A stretch of DNA of 64,000 nucleotides from Acidimicrobiales bacterium (GTDB lineage: Bacteria > Actinomycetota > Acidimicrobiia > Acidimicrobiales > SHLQ01): contig JAHDDK010000016.1 of NCBI GenBank assembly GCA_020629375.1, positions 1 to 64,000 of the forward strand, given 5' to 3'. Shown one piece after another: positions 1 through 6,972 of this stretch. Under the pieces are notes generated by a model that saw only the letters and a list, made by a program, of their open reading frames with translations, did no database searches and was not told the DNA's origin. The position numbers were made by a program, and so were the translations under genes. Numbering within the stretch: the stretch's first letter is position 1; the number at the start of each line of letters is the position of its first letter.

Positions 1-53
1 AGAGCGCTGCCTTCACACGGCAGAGGTCACTGGTTCAAGTCCAGTACGGCCCA
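1..53 (+). tRNA. tRNA-Val (anticodon CAC), 5' end cut off by window edge
   Basis: The window opens inside a tRNA. The anticodon stem is positions 7-11 paired with 19-23 around the 7-nt loop 12-18, which places CAC at 14-16, a valine anticodon reading GTG. The T arm is 29-33 with 41-45 and carries the usual TTCAAGT loop. The 3' acceptor strand is 46-52 with discriminator A53, followed by CC but not a full CCA. The 5' acceptor strand and most of the D arm lie outside the window. Confidence 0.93.
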
Positions 54-55
54 CC

Positions 56-241
56 GTATCCCGGCCCTTCGGGCCGGGAACCACAGTTCTGGCCCTAGCC
101 AGAACTGCATTGCAAACGCCAGAACTCGAGTTTCGGCAAGCCGAAACATCGCAGTATCCCGGCCCTTCGGGCCGGGAACCACAGTTCTGGCCCTTGGCCA
201 GAACTGCATTGCATAGGGCCAGAAACCCGAGTTCGGCAGGC
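56..241. repeat. 98-bp tandem duplication of paired hairpins
   Basis: Two near-identical copies start at 56 and 154. Each contains a very GC-rich hairpin (CCCGGCC-CTTC-GGGCCGGG type), a second hairpin built on CAGTTCTGGC and its complement, and a third short hairpin built on TTCGGC/GCCGAA. The block lies between the tRNA and the stop codon of the convergent J-domain gene, so it could act as a terminator for both. It is not followed by a T-run. The CAGTTC-type hairpin is related to the one in the triple repeat near 3.9 kb. Confidence 0.8.
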
Positions 242-249
242 CGTTGGCG

Positions 250-975
250 TTAGCCGGAGGGGACGGTGTTGGTGCTGCCGGGGATCATTCGGACCCAGCA
301 GAGAGTGAAGTCGCTCTCCGGATCCGGCATGAACTGAGAGTTCTCCGGGCAGTTCGCCGCGTCGGGCAACGCGTCCACGATCTGCCCATCCGCGACGCCC
401 GTATTGCACGAACGAACCCGGGGCTCGGTGCCTTCGAAGGCGAAACAGTCCCCCACTCCGAGGCCCGTGGTCGTTGCCGGTACGACAGGCCGGTTGTCTG
501 TCGGCTCGCCATTGGCGAACGCCGTGACGATGACGATGCCGAGGAGAAGCCCGATCAAGACCAGGACGGGCACCGAAGCCCACACACTCATCCCCTCACC
601 ATCCACCGCGGGATCCGCAGCTCGAGGCGAGCTCGACGCTGCCGCGGTCCGCGACGATGTCGTTTGCCGCGGTTGGCGAGGCGGAGGTGTCGACGCAGGC
701 TTACCGGAGGCGGCGCGGGGCGCGGCCGAGGACGAGGACCCACCCTTCTGTAAACCCGTCCGCTTGTCGTACTCCGCCTTCTTCGCGGGGTCGGACAGAA
801 CGCTCCACGCCATGTTCACTTGTTGCATGGCCTGCTCGGCGCGACGTGCCTCAGCGTCGGGCCGACCGAGCTGACGATCTGGATGCAGCGCCCGGGCGCG
901 ACGAAGATACGCCTTGCGAATCTGGTCGGAAGTCGCTCCCGGCTTCACACCGAGCGTGTCGTAGTACGTACCCAT
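250..975 (-). CDS. J-domain (DnaJ-like) membrane-anchored protein
   Basis: A 241-residue protein. Residues 1-70 form a J domain starting MGTYYDTLG, with the HPD tripeptide (ALHPDRQ) needed to stimulate Hsp70 ATPase. A Ser/Pro/Ala-rich linker follows, then one membrane segment at about 132-157, then a short outer domain with four cysteines that begins GDCFAFEG and resembles the actinobacterial septum-formation-type domain. The open frame runs another 108 codons upstream, but that part has no family similarity, so the ATG directly before the J domain is taken as the start. The topology predicts a cytoplasmic J domain tethered to the membrane. Partner and role are unknown. Confidence 0.8.
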   Translation of the reverse strand: MGTYYDTLGVKPGATSDQIRKAYLRRARALHPDRQLGRPDAEARRAEQAMQQVNMAWSVLSDPAKKAEYDKRTGLQKGGSSSSAAPRAASGKPASTPPPRQPRQTTSSRTAAASSSPRAADPAVDGEGMSVWASVPVLVLIGLLLGIVIVTAFANGEPTDNRPVVPATTTGLGVGDCFAFEGTEPRVRSCNTGVADGQIVDALPDAANCPENSQFMPDPESDFTLCWVRMIPGSTNTVPSG

Positions 976-1053
976 GAACCGATGCCGAGAGTACCGGTCC
1001 GTCGTCGATGGCGGGGTGCCAGGCGGCTCCTCGATCACCACTACGGTAGGGAG

Positions 1054-1374
1054 ATGTCGCTGATCAGCTGCGCAAACTGTGGCGAAGACGAGAATCTCGA
1101 CGGCGATCGCGACGGCGACATCATCGAAATCACGTGTCAGAAGTGTGGACTCGTGTGGGAGCGCGACCTCACGCCCACGTGCGAAACCTGTGGCACAACG
1201 GATGTGCGCCCGGCATTTCAGGCGATCGTCGACAAGAGCCGCGGCACGCAGCTCTCGATTCAATCGATGCGGCTCGTCCACCTCTGCCCGAATTGCCAAC
1301 CGGACCTGCTCGCCGACTATCTCGCCTCGAAGTCGCCGCTTCCGCCGGACGAGCTCCCATTCGATCCGGACTGA
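1054..1374 (+). CDS. small zinc-ribbon protein
   Basis: A 106-residue protein with four CxxC pairs (CANC, CQKC, CETC, CPNC), typical of one or two structural zinc sites. No enzyme motif is visible. The ATG is preceded by GGGAG and also by TACGGT six bases upstream, so it could be read either with a Shine-Dalgarno site or leaderless. It is divergent from the J-domain gene and convergent with murF, leaving only 2 bp between stop codons. It is possibly a nucleic-acid or protein binding adaptor; the function is not recognised. Confidence 0.72.
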   Translation: MSLISCANCGEDENLDGDRDGDIIEITCQKCGLVWERDLTPTCETCGTTDVRPAFQAIVDKSRGTQLSIQSMRLVHLCPNCQPDLLADYLASKSPLPPDELPFDPD

Positions 1375-1376
1375 GC

Positions 1377-2678
1377 TCAGCCAGCCGGTGCGTCGAGAAG
1401 AGCGGTCGCTAGGTTCTCGAGAGCAGCCGAACGCGATGCCTTCACGACGATCGCCAGATCGGGACCGAGCGAGCTGAGCGCCTTGAACACGTCGTCGACG
1501 GGCTCGACGCCATACAGGTCGGTGCCGACCGCGATCAGCTCGATGCCGAGGTCGTCGGCGGCGAGGGCAATAGCTTCGTGCTGGATTCGTTCGTCATCAC
1601 CGAGCTCGGCCATGTAGCCGACGATCGCGATGCGTCGCGGTCTGGACACGGCCGAGAGCGAGTCGAGTGCCCCGCGCATCGACGTGGGATTCGCGTTGTA
1701 CGCATCGTTGATGATGAGCGCGCCAGATTGAGCGACGCGGACATCCATTCGCCAGGGCGAGACAACGGCGGCGGACAGCCCCGCGACAACGTGTTCTTGG
1801 GAGATGCCATGGTGCAAGGCAACGCCAACCGCGGCCGCCGTGTTCGTGGCCATCTGGATTCCACGAGTCGCGGGTGACGCCTCGAGCGAGCCCCACGGCG
1901 TGTCGAGACGAACATGCAGCCGGAGCTCGTCGTCGAGGGTGGCGCTCGAAACGCGCACATCGGCGCTGGGGTTTCGCCCAAAGGTCAGGACCGGGGCGGC
2001 AGAACGACTCGCCATCCCGGCGGCCAACGGAACGTCGGCGTTGAGGACGGCCAAGCCCGTTGGGGGAAGCGCTTCGATCAACTCGCCTTTGGCGATGGCG
2101 ATGTTCTCGATCGAGCCGAACTCGCCGGTGTGCGCGCCGGCGACCGTGGTGACGACGCCAACGGTCGGCGCTCCGACGGCGCACAGCGTTTCGATGTGGC
2201 CGATCCCCCGGGCACCCATCTCGACGAGGGCGACCTCGGTGTCATCTGGGGCATTGATGAGCGTGAGCGGTACGCCGATCTCGTTGTTGAACGATCGCTC
2301 CGATGCATGGGTGTTGCGGGCCTGAGCAAACACGGCCGCGGCTAAGTCCTTCGTCGACGTCTTGCCGACCGAGCCGGTGATGCCGATGACCGGCCCGTCG
2401 AGTCGATCACGAGCGGCGCGACCCAACGTCGACAACGCAGTCATCGTGTCTCCGACGACGATCGCCGTCCCCTCTCCGAGGGGCGGCCTATGGGAGAGGT
2501 AGGCGTTTGCACCGAGGTCGATCGCACTCGGGATGAAGTCGTGACCGTCGCGCTCGGCGACCAGGGGAATGAAGAGTGCACCGGGCTCGACGAGTCGGCT
2601 GTCTTGAGTCGCGCTCGTAATCGCGACGTCGGGGCCGTGGAGGGTGCCTCCCGTGGCGGCGGCGATGTCGGACGTCAT
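1377..2678 (-). CDS. murF: UDP-N-acetylmuramoyl-tripeptide--D-alanyl-D-alanine ligase
   Basis: MurF adds D-Ala-D-Ala to the UDP-MurNAc tripeptide in the last cytoplasmic step of peptidoglycan precursor synthesis. The 433-residue product opens MTSDIAAATGG, the usual MurF N-terminus, has the P-loop GSVGKTSTKD at about residue 100 and the ligase motif NDAYNANPTSM near residue 305. An upstream TTG (2696) would add six residues; the ATG is preferred because it matches family starts. It is back to back with ddl, which makes the D-Ala-D-Ala substrate, so the 51 bp between them must hold both promoters. Confidence 0.95.
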   Translation of the reverse strand: MTSDIAAATGGTLHGPDVAITSATQDSRLVEPGALFIPLVAERDGHDFIPSAIDLGANAYLSHRPPLGEGTAIVVGDTMTALSTLGRAARDRLDGPVIGITGSVGKTSTKDLAAAVFAQARNTHASERSFNNEIGVPLTLINAPDDTEVALVEMGARGIGHIETLCAVGAPTVGVVTTVAGAHTGEFGSIENIAIAKGELIEALPPTGLAVLNADVPLAAGMASRSAAPVLTFGRNPSADVRVSSATLDDELRLHVRLDTPWGSLEASPATRGIQMATNTAAAVGVALHHGISQEHVVAGLSAAVVSPWRMDVRVAQSGALIINDAYNANPTSMRGALDSLSAVSRPRRIAIVGYMAELGDDERIQHEAIALAADDLGIELIAVGTDLYGVEPVDDVFKALSSLGPDLAIVVKASRSAALENLATALLDAPAG

Positions 2679-2729
2679 CCACTTCACGTGGACCAACCGT
2701 ACGTGGCGATGCGGTTAGCCTCGCGCATC

Positions 2730-3779
2730 GTGACCACCGCACCTGCGTCTCGTCCACTCATCGTTCTGTTCGGGGGGCAGTCGGCTGAGCACGACGTCTC
2801 CTGTGTGACGGCGAAGCATGTGCTCGACGCCGTGCGCCGAGACACGCACACGATCGTGCCGATCGGTATCAGCCGAGACGGCCAGTGGTCGAAAGCGACG
2901 TGGTCGTCCGATGTGGATGCGCTCGAACCGTCTGGCGAACCCGTCGATCCGTTTGCGTTGCTTCGGGAGACGGCCGAGTCGGGCGGCGCGGTCCTCCCAC
3001 TGCTTCATGGCCCCTTCGGCGAGGACGGGACCGTCCAAGGGCTCTGCGAACTCGCCGGCGTGCCCTATGTCGGGGCGGGGGTGCTGGGTTCGGCCTTGGC
3101 GATGGACAAGATTGCGGCCAAGCATGCGCTCGATGCTCATGGCCTGGACCAAGCGGCGTGGCGCGGCCTGCACGTTGACGAGATCACTGCCGGCACGGCG
3201 GCGACGCTCCTCGCCGACTTGGGCAGTCCCGTGTTCGTCAAGCCCGCCAACATGGGCTCCTCGGTCGGGGTGACGAGGGCGACCGACGAGGTCTCACTGG
3301 CGAAGGCACTGGACGTCGCCGCCCAGTACGACGAGTGGCTCGTGGTCGAAGAGGCAATTGTCGGGCGCGAGATCGAGATCTCGGTGCTCGGAAACCGTGA
3401 CGTCCGGACCTCTCTACCAGGCGAGATCGTCGCTGGCGCAGAGTTCTACACGTACGAAGACAAGTACGTCGACGGCAAGGCTGAGCTGCTGATCCCTGCG
3501 CCGCTCACCGACGACCAGATCGCCGACATGCAGCGGCTTGCGGTGGCTGCGTACTCGGCGCTTCGGGTCGAAGGCCTTGCCCGCGCCGATTTCTTCTTCA
3601 CCGCGGACGGGAGATGGCTCGTGAACGAGTTGAACACGATGCCGGGGTTCACGCCCATCTCGATGTACCCGAAGATGTGGGCGGCGTCGGGTCTCGACTA
3701 CCCGGACCTGATCGACGAACTGATTGCCCTGGCTCACGACCGCCACACACGAGCCCGCCGCAACACCACCCGCACCTAA
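2730..3779 (+). CDS. ddl: D-alanine--D-alanine ligase
   Basis: An ATP-grasp ligase making D-Ala-D-Ala for MurF. The product is 349 residues from the GTG at 2730. The N-terminal motif LFGGQSAEHDVS, the ATP-binding segment VKPANMGSSVGV and the C-terminal NELNTMPGFTPISMYPKM are all present and intact. An in-frame ATG at 2709 would add seven residues; the GTG is preferred because TAGCCT (2716-2721) lies eight bases before it, the leaderless arrangement seen at many other starts here. It is convergent with the TPM protein across a repeat region. Confidence 0.94.
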   Translation: MTTAPASRPLIVLFGGQSAEHDVSCVTAKHVLDAVRRDTHTIVPIGISRDGQWSKATWSSDVDALEPSGEPVDPFALLRETAESGGAVLPLLHGPFGEDGTVQGLCELAGVPYVGAGVLGSALAMDKIAAKHALDAHGLDQAAWRGLHVDEITAGTAATLLADLGSPVFVKPANMGSSVGVTRATDEVSLAKALDVAAQYDEWLVVEEAIVGREIEISVLGNRDVRTSLPGEIVAGAEFYTYEDKYVDGKAELLIPAPLTDDQIADMQRLAVAAYSALRVEGLARADFFFTADGRWLVNELNTMPGFTPISMYPKMWAASGLDYPDLIDELIALAHDRHTRARRNTTRT

Positions 3780-3817
3780 CTGCGGCAACGACCAGACGAC
3801 GGGCAGTTGTAACGAGA

Positions 3818-3828
3818 GGGTCAGACCC
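3818..3828. repeat. dispersed palindrome GGGTCAGACCC, copy 1
   Basis: An 11-bp palindrome (GGGTC, A, GACCC) in the ddl/TPM convergent gap. Identical copies lie at 25786-25796 and 52523-52533, all intergenic. Confidence 0.7.
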
Positions 3829-3853
3829 CCGAATTACAGAACAGACGGACTGC

Positions 3854-3988
3854 GACGGCAGTTCGGCTTCGCCGAACTGTGTAAGTGAGCGAAGCGAAGA
3901 CGGCAGTTCGGCTTCGCCGAACTGTGTAAGTGAGCGAAGCGAAGACGGCAGTTCGGCTTCGCCGAACTGTGTAAGTGAGCGAAGCGAA
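3854..3988. repeat. 45-bp direct repeat in three perfect copies, each with a hairpin
   Basis: Units at 3854-3898, 3899-3943 and 3944-3988 follow one another without spacers. Each contains the perfect hairpin CAGTTCGGC-TTC-GCCGAACTG. The block ends 6 bp before the stop codon of the minus-strand TPM gene and follows ddl, so it sits where two transcripts meet. Multiple terminator-like hairpins are the simplest reading. The absence of unique spacers rules out a CRISPR array. Confidence 0.9.
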
Positions 3989-3994
3989 CGACGG

Positions 3995-6229
3995 TTACCA
4001 GCCGCCGGAGCTGCCGCCGCCGAATCCACCGCCTCCGCCGCCCCAGCCGCCGGAGCTGCCGCCGCCGAATCCACCGCCGAATCCGCCGCCTCCTCCTCCG
4101 CCCCAGCCGCCGCCACGGGGTCGACGGCCGCCGCCGTGGCTTCGGAAACCCCCGCCACCGATGACGATTCCGCCTCCGAATCCACCGCCGAACGGTCCGC
4201 CGTGATGGTGCCGTTGGCGGCGTTGCGCCTCGCGATAAATCTCATCGGCCGACCGTTCGATGGCTTCCGCCTCCGAGACGGCACGCTCGGGGTCGCTCTC
4301 CGCGAGCGACGTGGCCGACCCGAGGCGGCGCTGGAGGTCCTCCACCTGACGCTGTGCGTCACGGTCGCGAGACGACGAGAACACATGTGATTGGACGTGA
4401 CGGTCGGCTCGGTCGATGGCGACCCGGGCCGATCGCAGCTCGCTCGCAGCCCGATTGCGGGCCCGTTCGCGTTCGCCAACCCGTGCCTCGAATTCGGCGA
4501 GTTCGGTGTTGACGATCGATTCGATCCGACCGGCGAGCTCCATCGCCTGCAGGTGATCCGGTGGACGCTGCGTCAGCAACGACTCGGCGTGGCCCTGCAT
4601 GGCATTGACGTCGCGGACGACTTCGGGTGCCCGAGATGGAACATCGCTGCGATGCTCGGCGACCCACCGTTCGAGCATGTCAACCTCTTCCCGTGTCGTA
4701 GCCACCGCGGACGCGGCATCCTCTTTGGCCGCATCGAGGAGCACGTCGAGCTCGTCCCCTTCGTCGAGCAGTTCGTCGGCGAGATCGATCGCCGTCTGCG
4801 CCTTGTCGAGCTCCGCATCGACGGTACGCAGAATGCCGATGTCACGGGCGATGTCGCCGTATGACTCGGCGGCGAGGAGGCTCGCCTCGGCTTTGTCGAG
4901 TTGGCGATCGGCTTCGTCGGCGTGGCCGACGACCGCCGCCCATGAGGCCTCGGCGTGCTCGACTCGCCATTGGTCGAACCGACCCCGCATCTGCATGACA
5001 CGACCCCGTTGGCCGTTGATCTCGGTCCCGAGGCCGCCCCGGCGTTCGAGGGTCTCGCCATGACGCGCCTCGAGCGCCTGGAGGTCTCCCGTGACCGACA
5101 GGACCTCTTCATGGAGCGGCCCGAGTTTGCGTCCGATCTCATCGACATCGATCCGCATGGCGAACGGATCGAGCGTGTCGATGGCGGCAGCGAGTTCGGT
5201 GAGTCGGCGGCGGCCCGCGTCGACAGTCCATCCCTCGGCCTCGCGTTGGTCAGCCGCCGTGAGGCCGGTACCGACGTGTTCGCTGGCCTCGCGGTGCATG
5301 GCCGCGAGCGTGTCCGGTAGGCCCTGGAGCTCGGTCGCGACGCGGTCAAGTTCGGTCGTGGCGTGCTCGGCGGGTTCGACGACGTCGAGCGCGTTGGTGA
5401 CGTGGCGTGCTGTTTCGGCCCAGTCCTCGACGCTCATTTTGCGCACGTCGTCCTCGGTCACCTCGGAAACAGGCGACCAGGCCTCGTACAAGGCTCGGGA
5501 CGTCTGGGCAGCGGACCGTTGGGCATCGTCGAGACGGGCCATGGCGGCTCCCGTGATTCGCTCGGACACGAGGGTGGCGTTCTGCTCGGCGTCATACCAG
5601 GCCGCCTGTGCGTCGGTGACCCGGGTTGATGCGGTGCGGAACTTCTCGGTGGCGACTTCGGCTTGGCCCTTTCGAGTGCGGTTGCGGGTGTAGAGCCACA
5701 TGCCGCCGCCGACCACGGCGGCGGTGCCGGCTGCCGCTCCGAGGAATCCGCCAGCGCCAGCGGGTTCGGTGGTCAGCCCCTCGACGGTTCCCCCGACGCC
5801 GCTCGACATGCCAGCACCGATCTGACCCGCCTGGAAGAAGTTGTTCATCCGGCCGCGAATGTCGTTGGCATCGTCGTCGAGCCGACTGTTGAGGTCGTCT
5901 CCGTAATCGATCGCACTGAGCCGGTCGTTGACCGACACGGCGAGAACGACTTTTCCGTCCGCCACATCGGAGGGCGAGTCGAAGGCATCGGGGCAAGCGT
6001 CGCGGGCGGCATCCTCGAGGTCCCCCGGCACCGACTCGAAGACGAAGACCGTGAAGTCGAGTCCGGTCTCCGCCTCCGCGGCTGCGACCGACGACTCGAG
6101 ACCGGCAGCGTCGGACACGCCGTACTCGTCGATGAGGTCTCGACAAGCATCGACCTGGGCTGCGGCAACGCCGGGAACGGCGAGCAACAGGAGGCACGCC
6201 ACGGTGAGCAATGACACGAACTTCGTCAT
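3995..6229 (-). CDS. TPM-domain secreted/membrane protein with coiled coil and Gly-rich tail
   Basis: A 744-residue protein. Residues 1-24 are a signal peptide, about 28-150 a TPM domain (the fold of YgcG and of mycobacterial Rv2345), and GGFLGAAAGTAAVVGGGMW near residue 165 is a membrane segment. About 500 residues of charged, largely helical sequence follow, then a C-terminal tail of roughly 65 residues dominated by Gly with Trp/Ser. The start ATG has TAGCGT seven bases upstream, a leaderless promoter. By analogy it is a cell-envelope protein with an extracytoplasmic TPM domain; the biochemical role of the family is not settled. The low-complexity tail is encoded right up to the repeat block. 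Confidence 0.85.
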   Translation of the reverse strand: MTKFVSLLTVACLLLLAVPGVAAAQVDACRDLIDEYGVSDAAGLESSVAAAEAETGLDFTVFVFESVPGDLEDAARDACPDAFDSPSDVADGKVVLAVSVNDRLSAIDYGDDLNSRLDDDANDIRGRMNNFFQAGQIGAGMSSGVGGTVEGLTTEPAGAGGFLGAAAGTAAVVGGGMWLYTRNRTRKGQAEVATEKFRTASTRVTDAQAAWYDAEQNATLVSERITGAAMARLDDAQRSAAQTSRALYEAWSPVSEVTEDDVRKMSVEDWAETARHVTNALDVVEPAEHATTELDRVATELQGLPDTLAAMHREASEHVGTGLTAADQREAEGWTVDAGRRRLTELAAAIDTLDPFAMRIDVDEIGRKLGPLHEEVLSVTGDLQALEARHGETLERRGGLGTEINGQRGRVMQMRGRFDQWRVEHAEASWAAVVGHADEADRQLDKAEASLLAAESYGDIARDIGILRTVDAELDKAQTAIDLADELLDEGDELDVLLDAAKEDAASAVATTREEVDMLERWVAEHRSDVPSRAPEVVRDVNAMQGHAESLLTQRPPDHLQAMELAGRIESIVNTELAEFEARVGERERARNRAASELRSARVAIDRADRHVQSHVFSSSRDRDAQRQVEDLQRRLGSATSLAESDPERAVSEAEAIERSADEIYREAQRRQRHHHGGPFGGGFGGGIVIGGGGFRSHGGGRRPRGGGWGGGGGGGFGGGFGGGSSGGWGGGGGGFGGGSSGGW

Positions 6230-6285
6230 GACCTCGACGCTAGCGGGACGCGCCGATCGGGACGGGCGCCCGGTTGAAACGTGTT

Positions 6286-6894
6286 CTATGCGAGGGTTAC
6301 GGACGACGCTGGTGCAGGGTCGAGCGCGGCCCGCAGGAACCGAAGCAGCTCAGCTCGACGTTGTGTGAGGGTGCGCAAGCTCGGTTCGATGCCCATGGCT
6401 CGCAGCACCTCGACCTCGGTCGCCACGCCCATGATCGTGGAGTACAGCGAGAACAGGAGTAGCCGAGCGTCGTCTCCAGCTACGCGTCCATCCTTGAGCG
6501 CGATCTCGAGCGAGTGGCGGGCGGCGTCGATGTGGCCAGCCAACCGCCCGGTGAGCTGCACCGCCACGCTCGAGCCGGGTCGACTCGCTTCTCGTAGGAG
6601 GCCAAGCAGCGCAGGCCGCTGAGTGGCCATCCGGAAGACGACCCGAACCGTGCCTTCGACCTGGTCCCAGACGTCGGTGGCGTCGATGACGACCTCGTCG
6701 AGAGCCTCGGCGAAGCGGGTGGCGGCTTCGTCGACGACGGCCTCGAACAACACCGCCTTGGACGGGTAGTAGTAGAGGATCGACTGTTTGCGCAGGCCGA
6801 GCGTGCGGGCGAGCGCGTCGAGCGAGGTGCCGTCGACTCCGTCGGTGCCGAACGAGTCGAGCGCCGTGTCGAGAATGCGCTGACGGGTGCTCAC
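6286..6894 (-). CDS. TetR/AcrR family transcriptional regulator
   Basis: A 202-residue protein starting at a GTG. An N-terminal helix-turn-helix of TetR type (TRQRILDTALDSFG, then TSLDALARTLGLRKQSILYYY) spans residues 3-47, followed by a helical ligand-binding domain. The start is chosen because TACGAT lies eight bases upstream and the HTH begins at residue 3; an ORF start at 6933 would place the start codon inside the operator. It is divergent from the acyl-CoA reductase operon and probably represses both through the palindrome between them. The ligand is likely an acyl-CoA or lipid, judged only from the neighbours. Confidence 0.88.
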   Translation of the reverse strand: MSTRQRILDTALDSFGTDGVDGTSLDALARTLGLRKQSILYYYPSKAVLFEAVVDEAATRFAEALDEVVIDATDVWDQVEGTVRVVFRMATQRPALLGLLREASRPGSSVAVQLTGRLAGHIDAARHSLEIALKDGRVAGDDARLLLFSLYSTIMGVATEVEVLRAMGIEPSLRTLTQRRAELLRFLRAALDPAPASSVTLA

Positions 6895-6926
6895 GAGGCG
6901 CGATCGTAGCGAGACACGGGTCTCCC

Positions 6927-6940
6927 CTACCAATTGGTAG
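6927..6940. promoter_or_regulatory. TetR-type operator palindrome
   Basis: A perfect 14-bp palindrome, CTACCAATTGGTAG, sits between the divergent TetR gene and the reductase operon, the normal position for the operator of an autoregulated TetR repressor. Confidence 0.7.
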
Positions 6941-6972
6941 AGCCCGTCCAGGTGGTGCTAGAACAGCGCTCT

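Noticed and set aside
1..241. Integrated element at the tRNA-Val 3' end
   Set aside because: No integrase and no second copy of the tRNA 3' end is seen in the window.
3854..3988. CRISPR-like array
   Set aside because: The three repeats abut without spacers and no cas gene is present.
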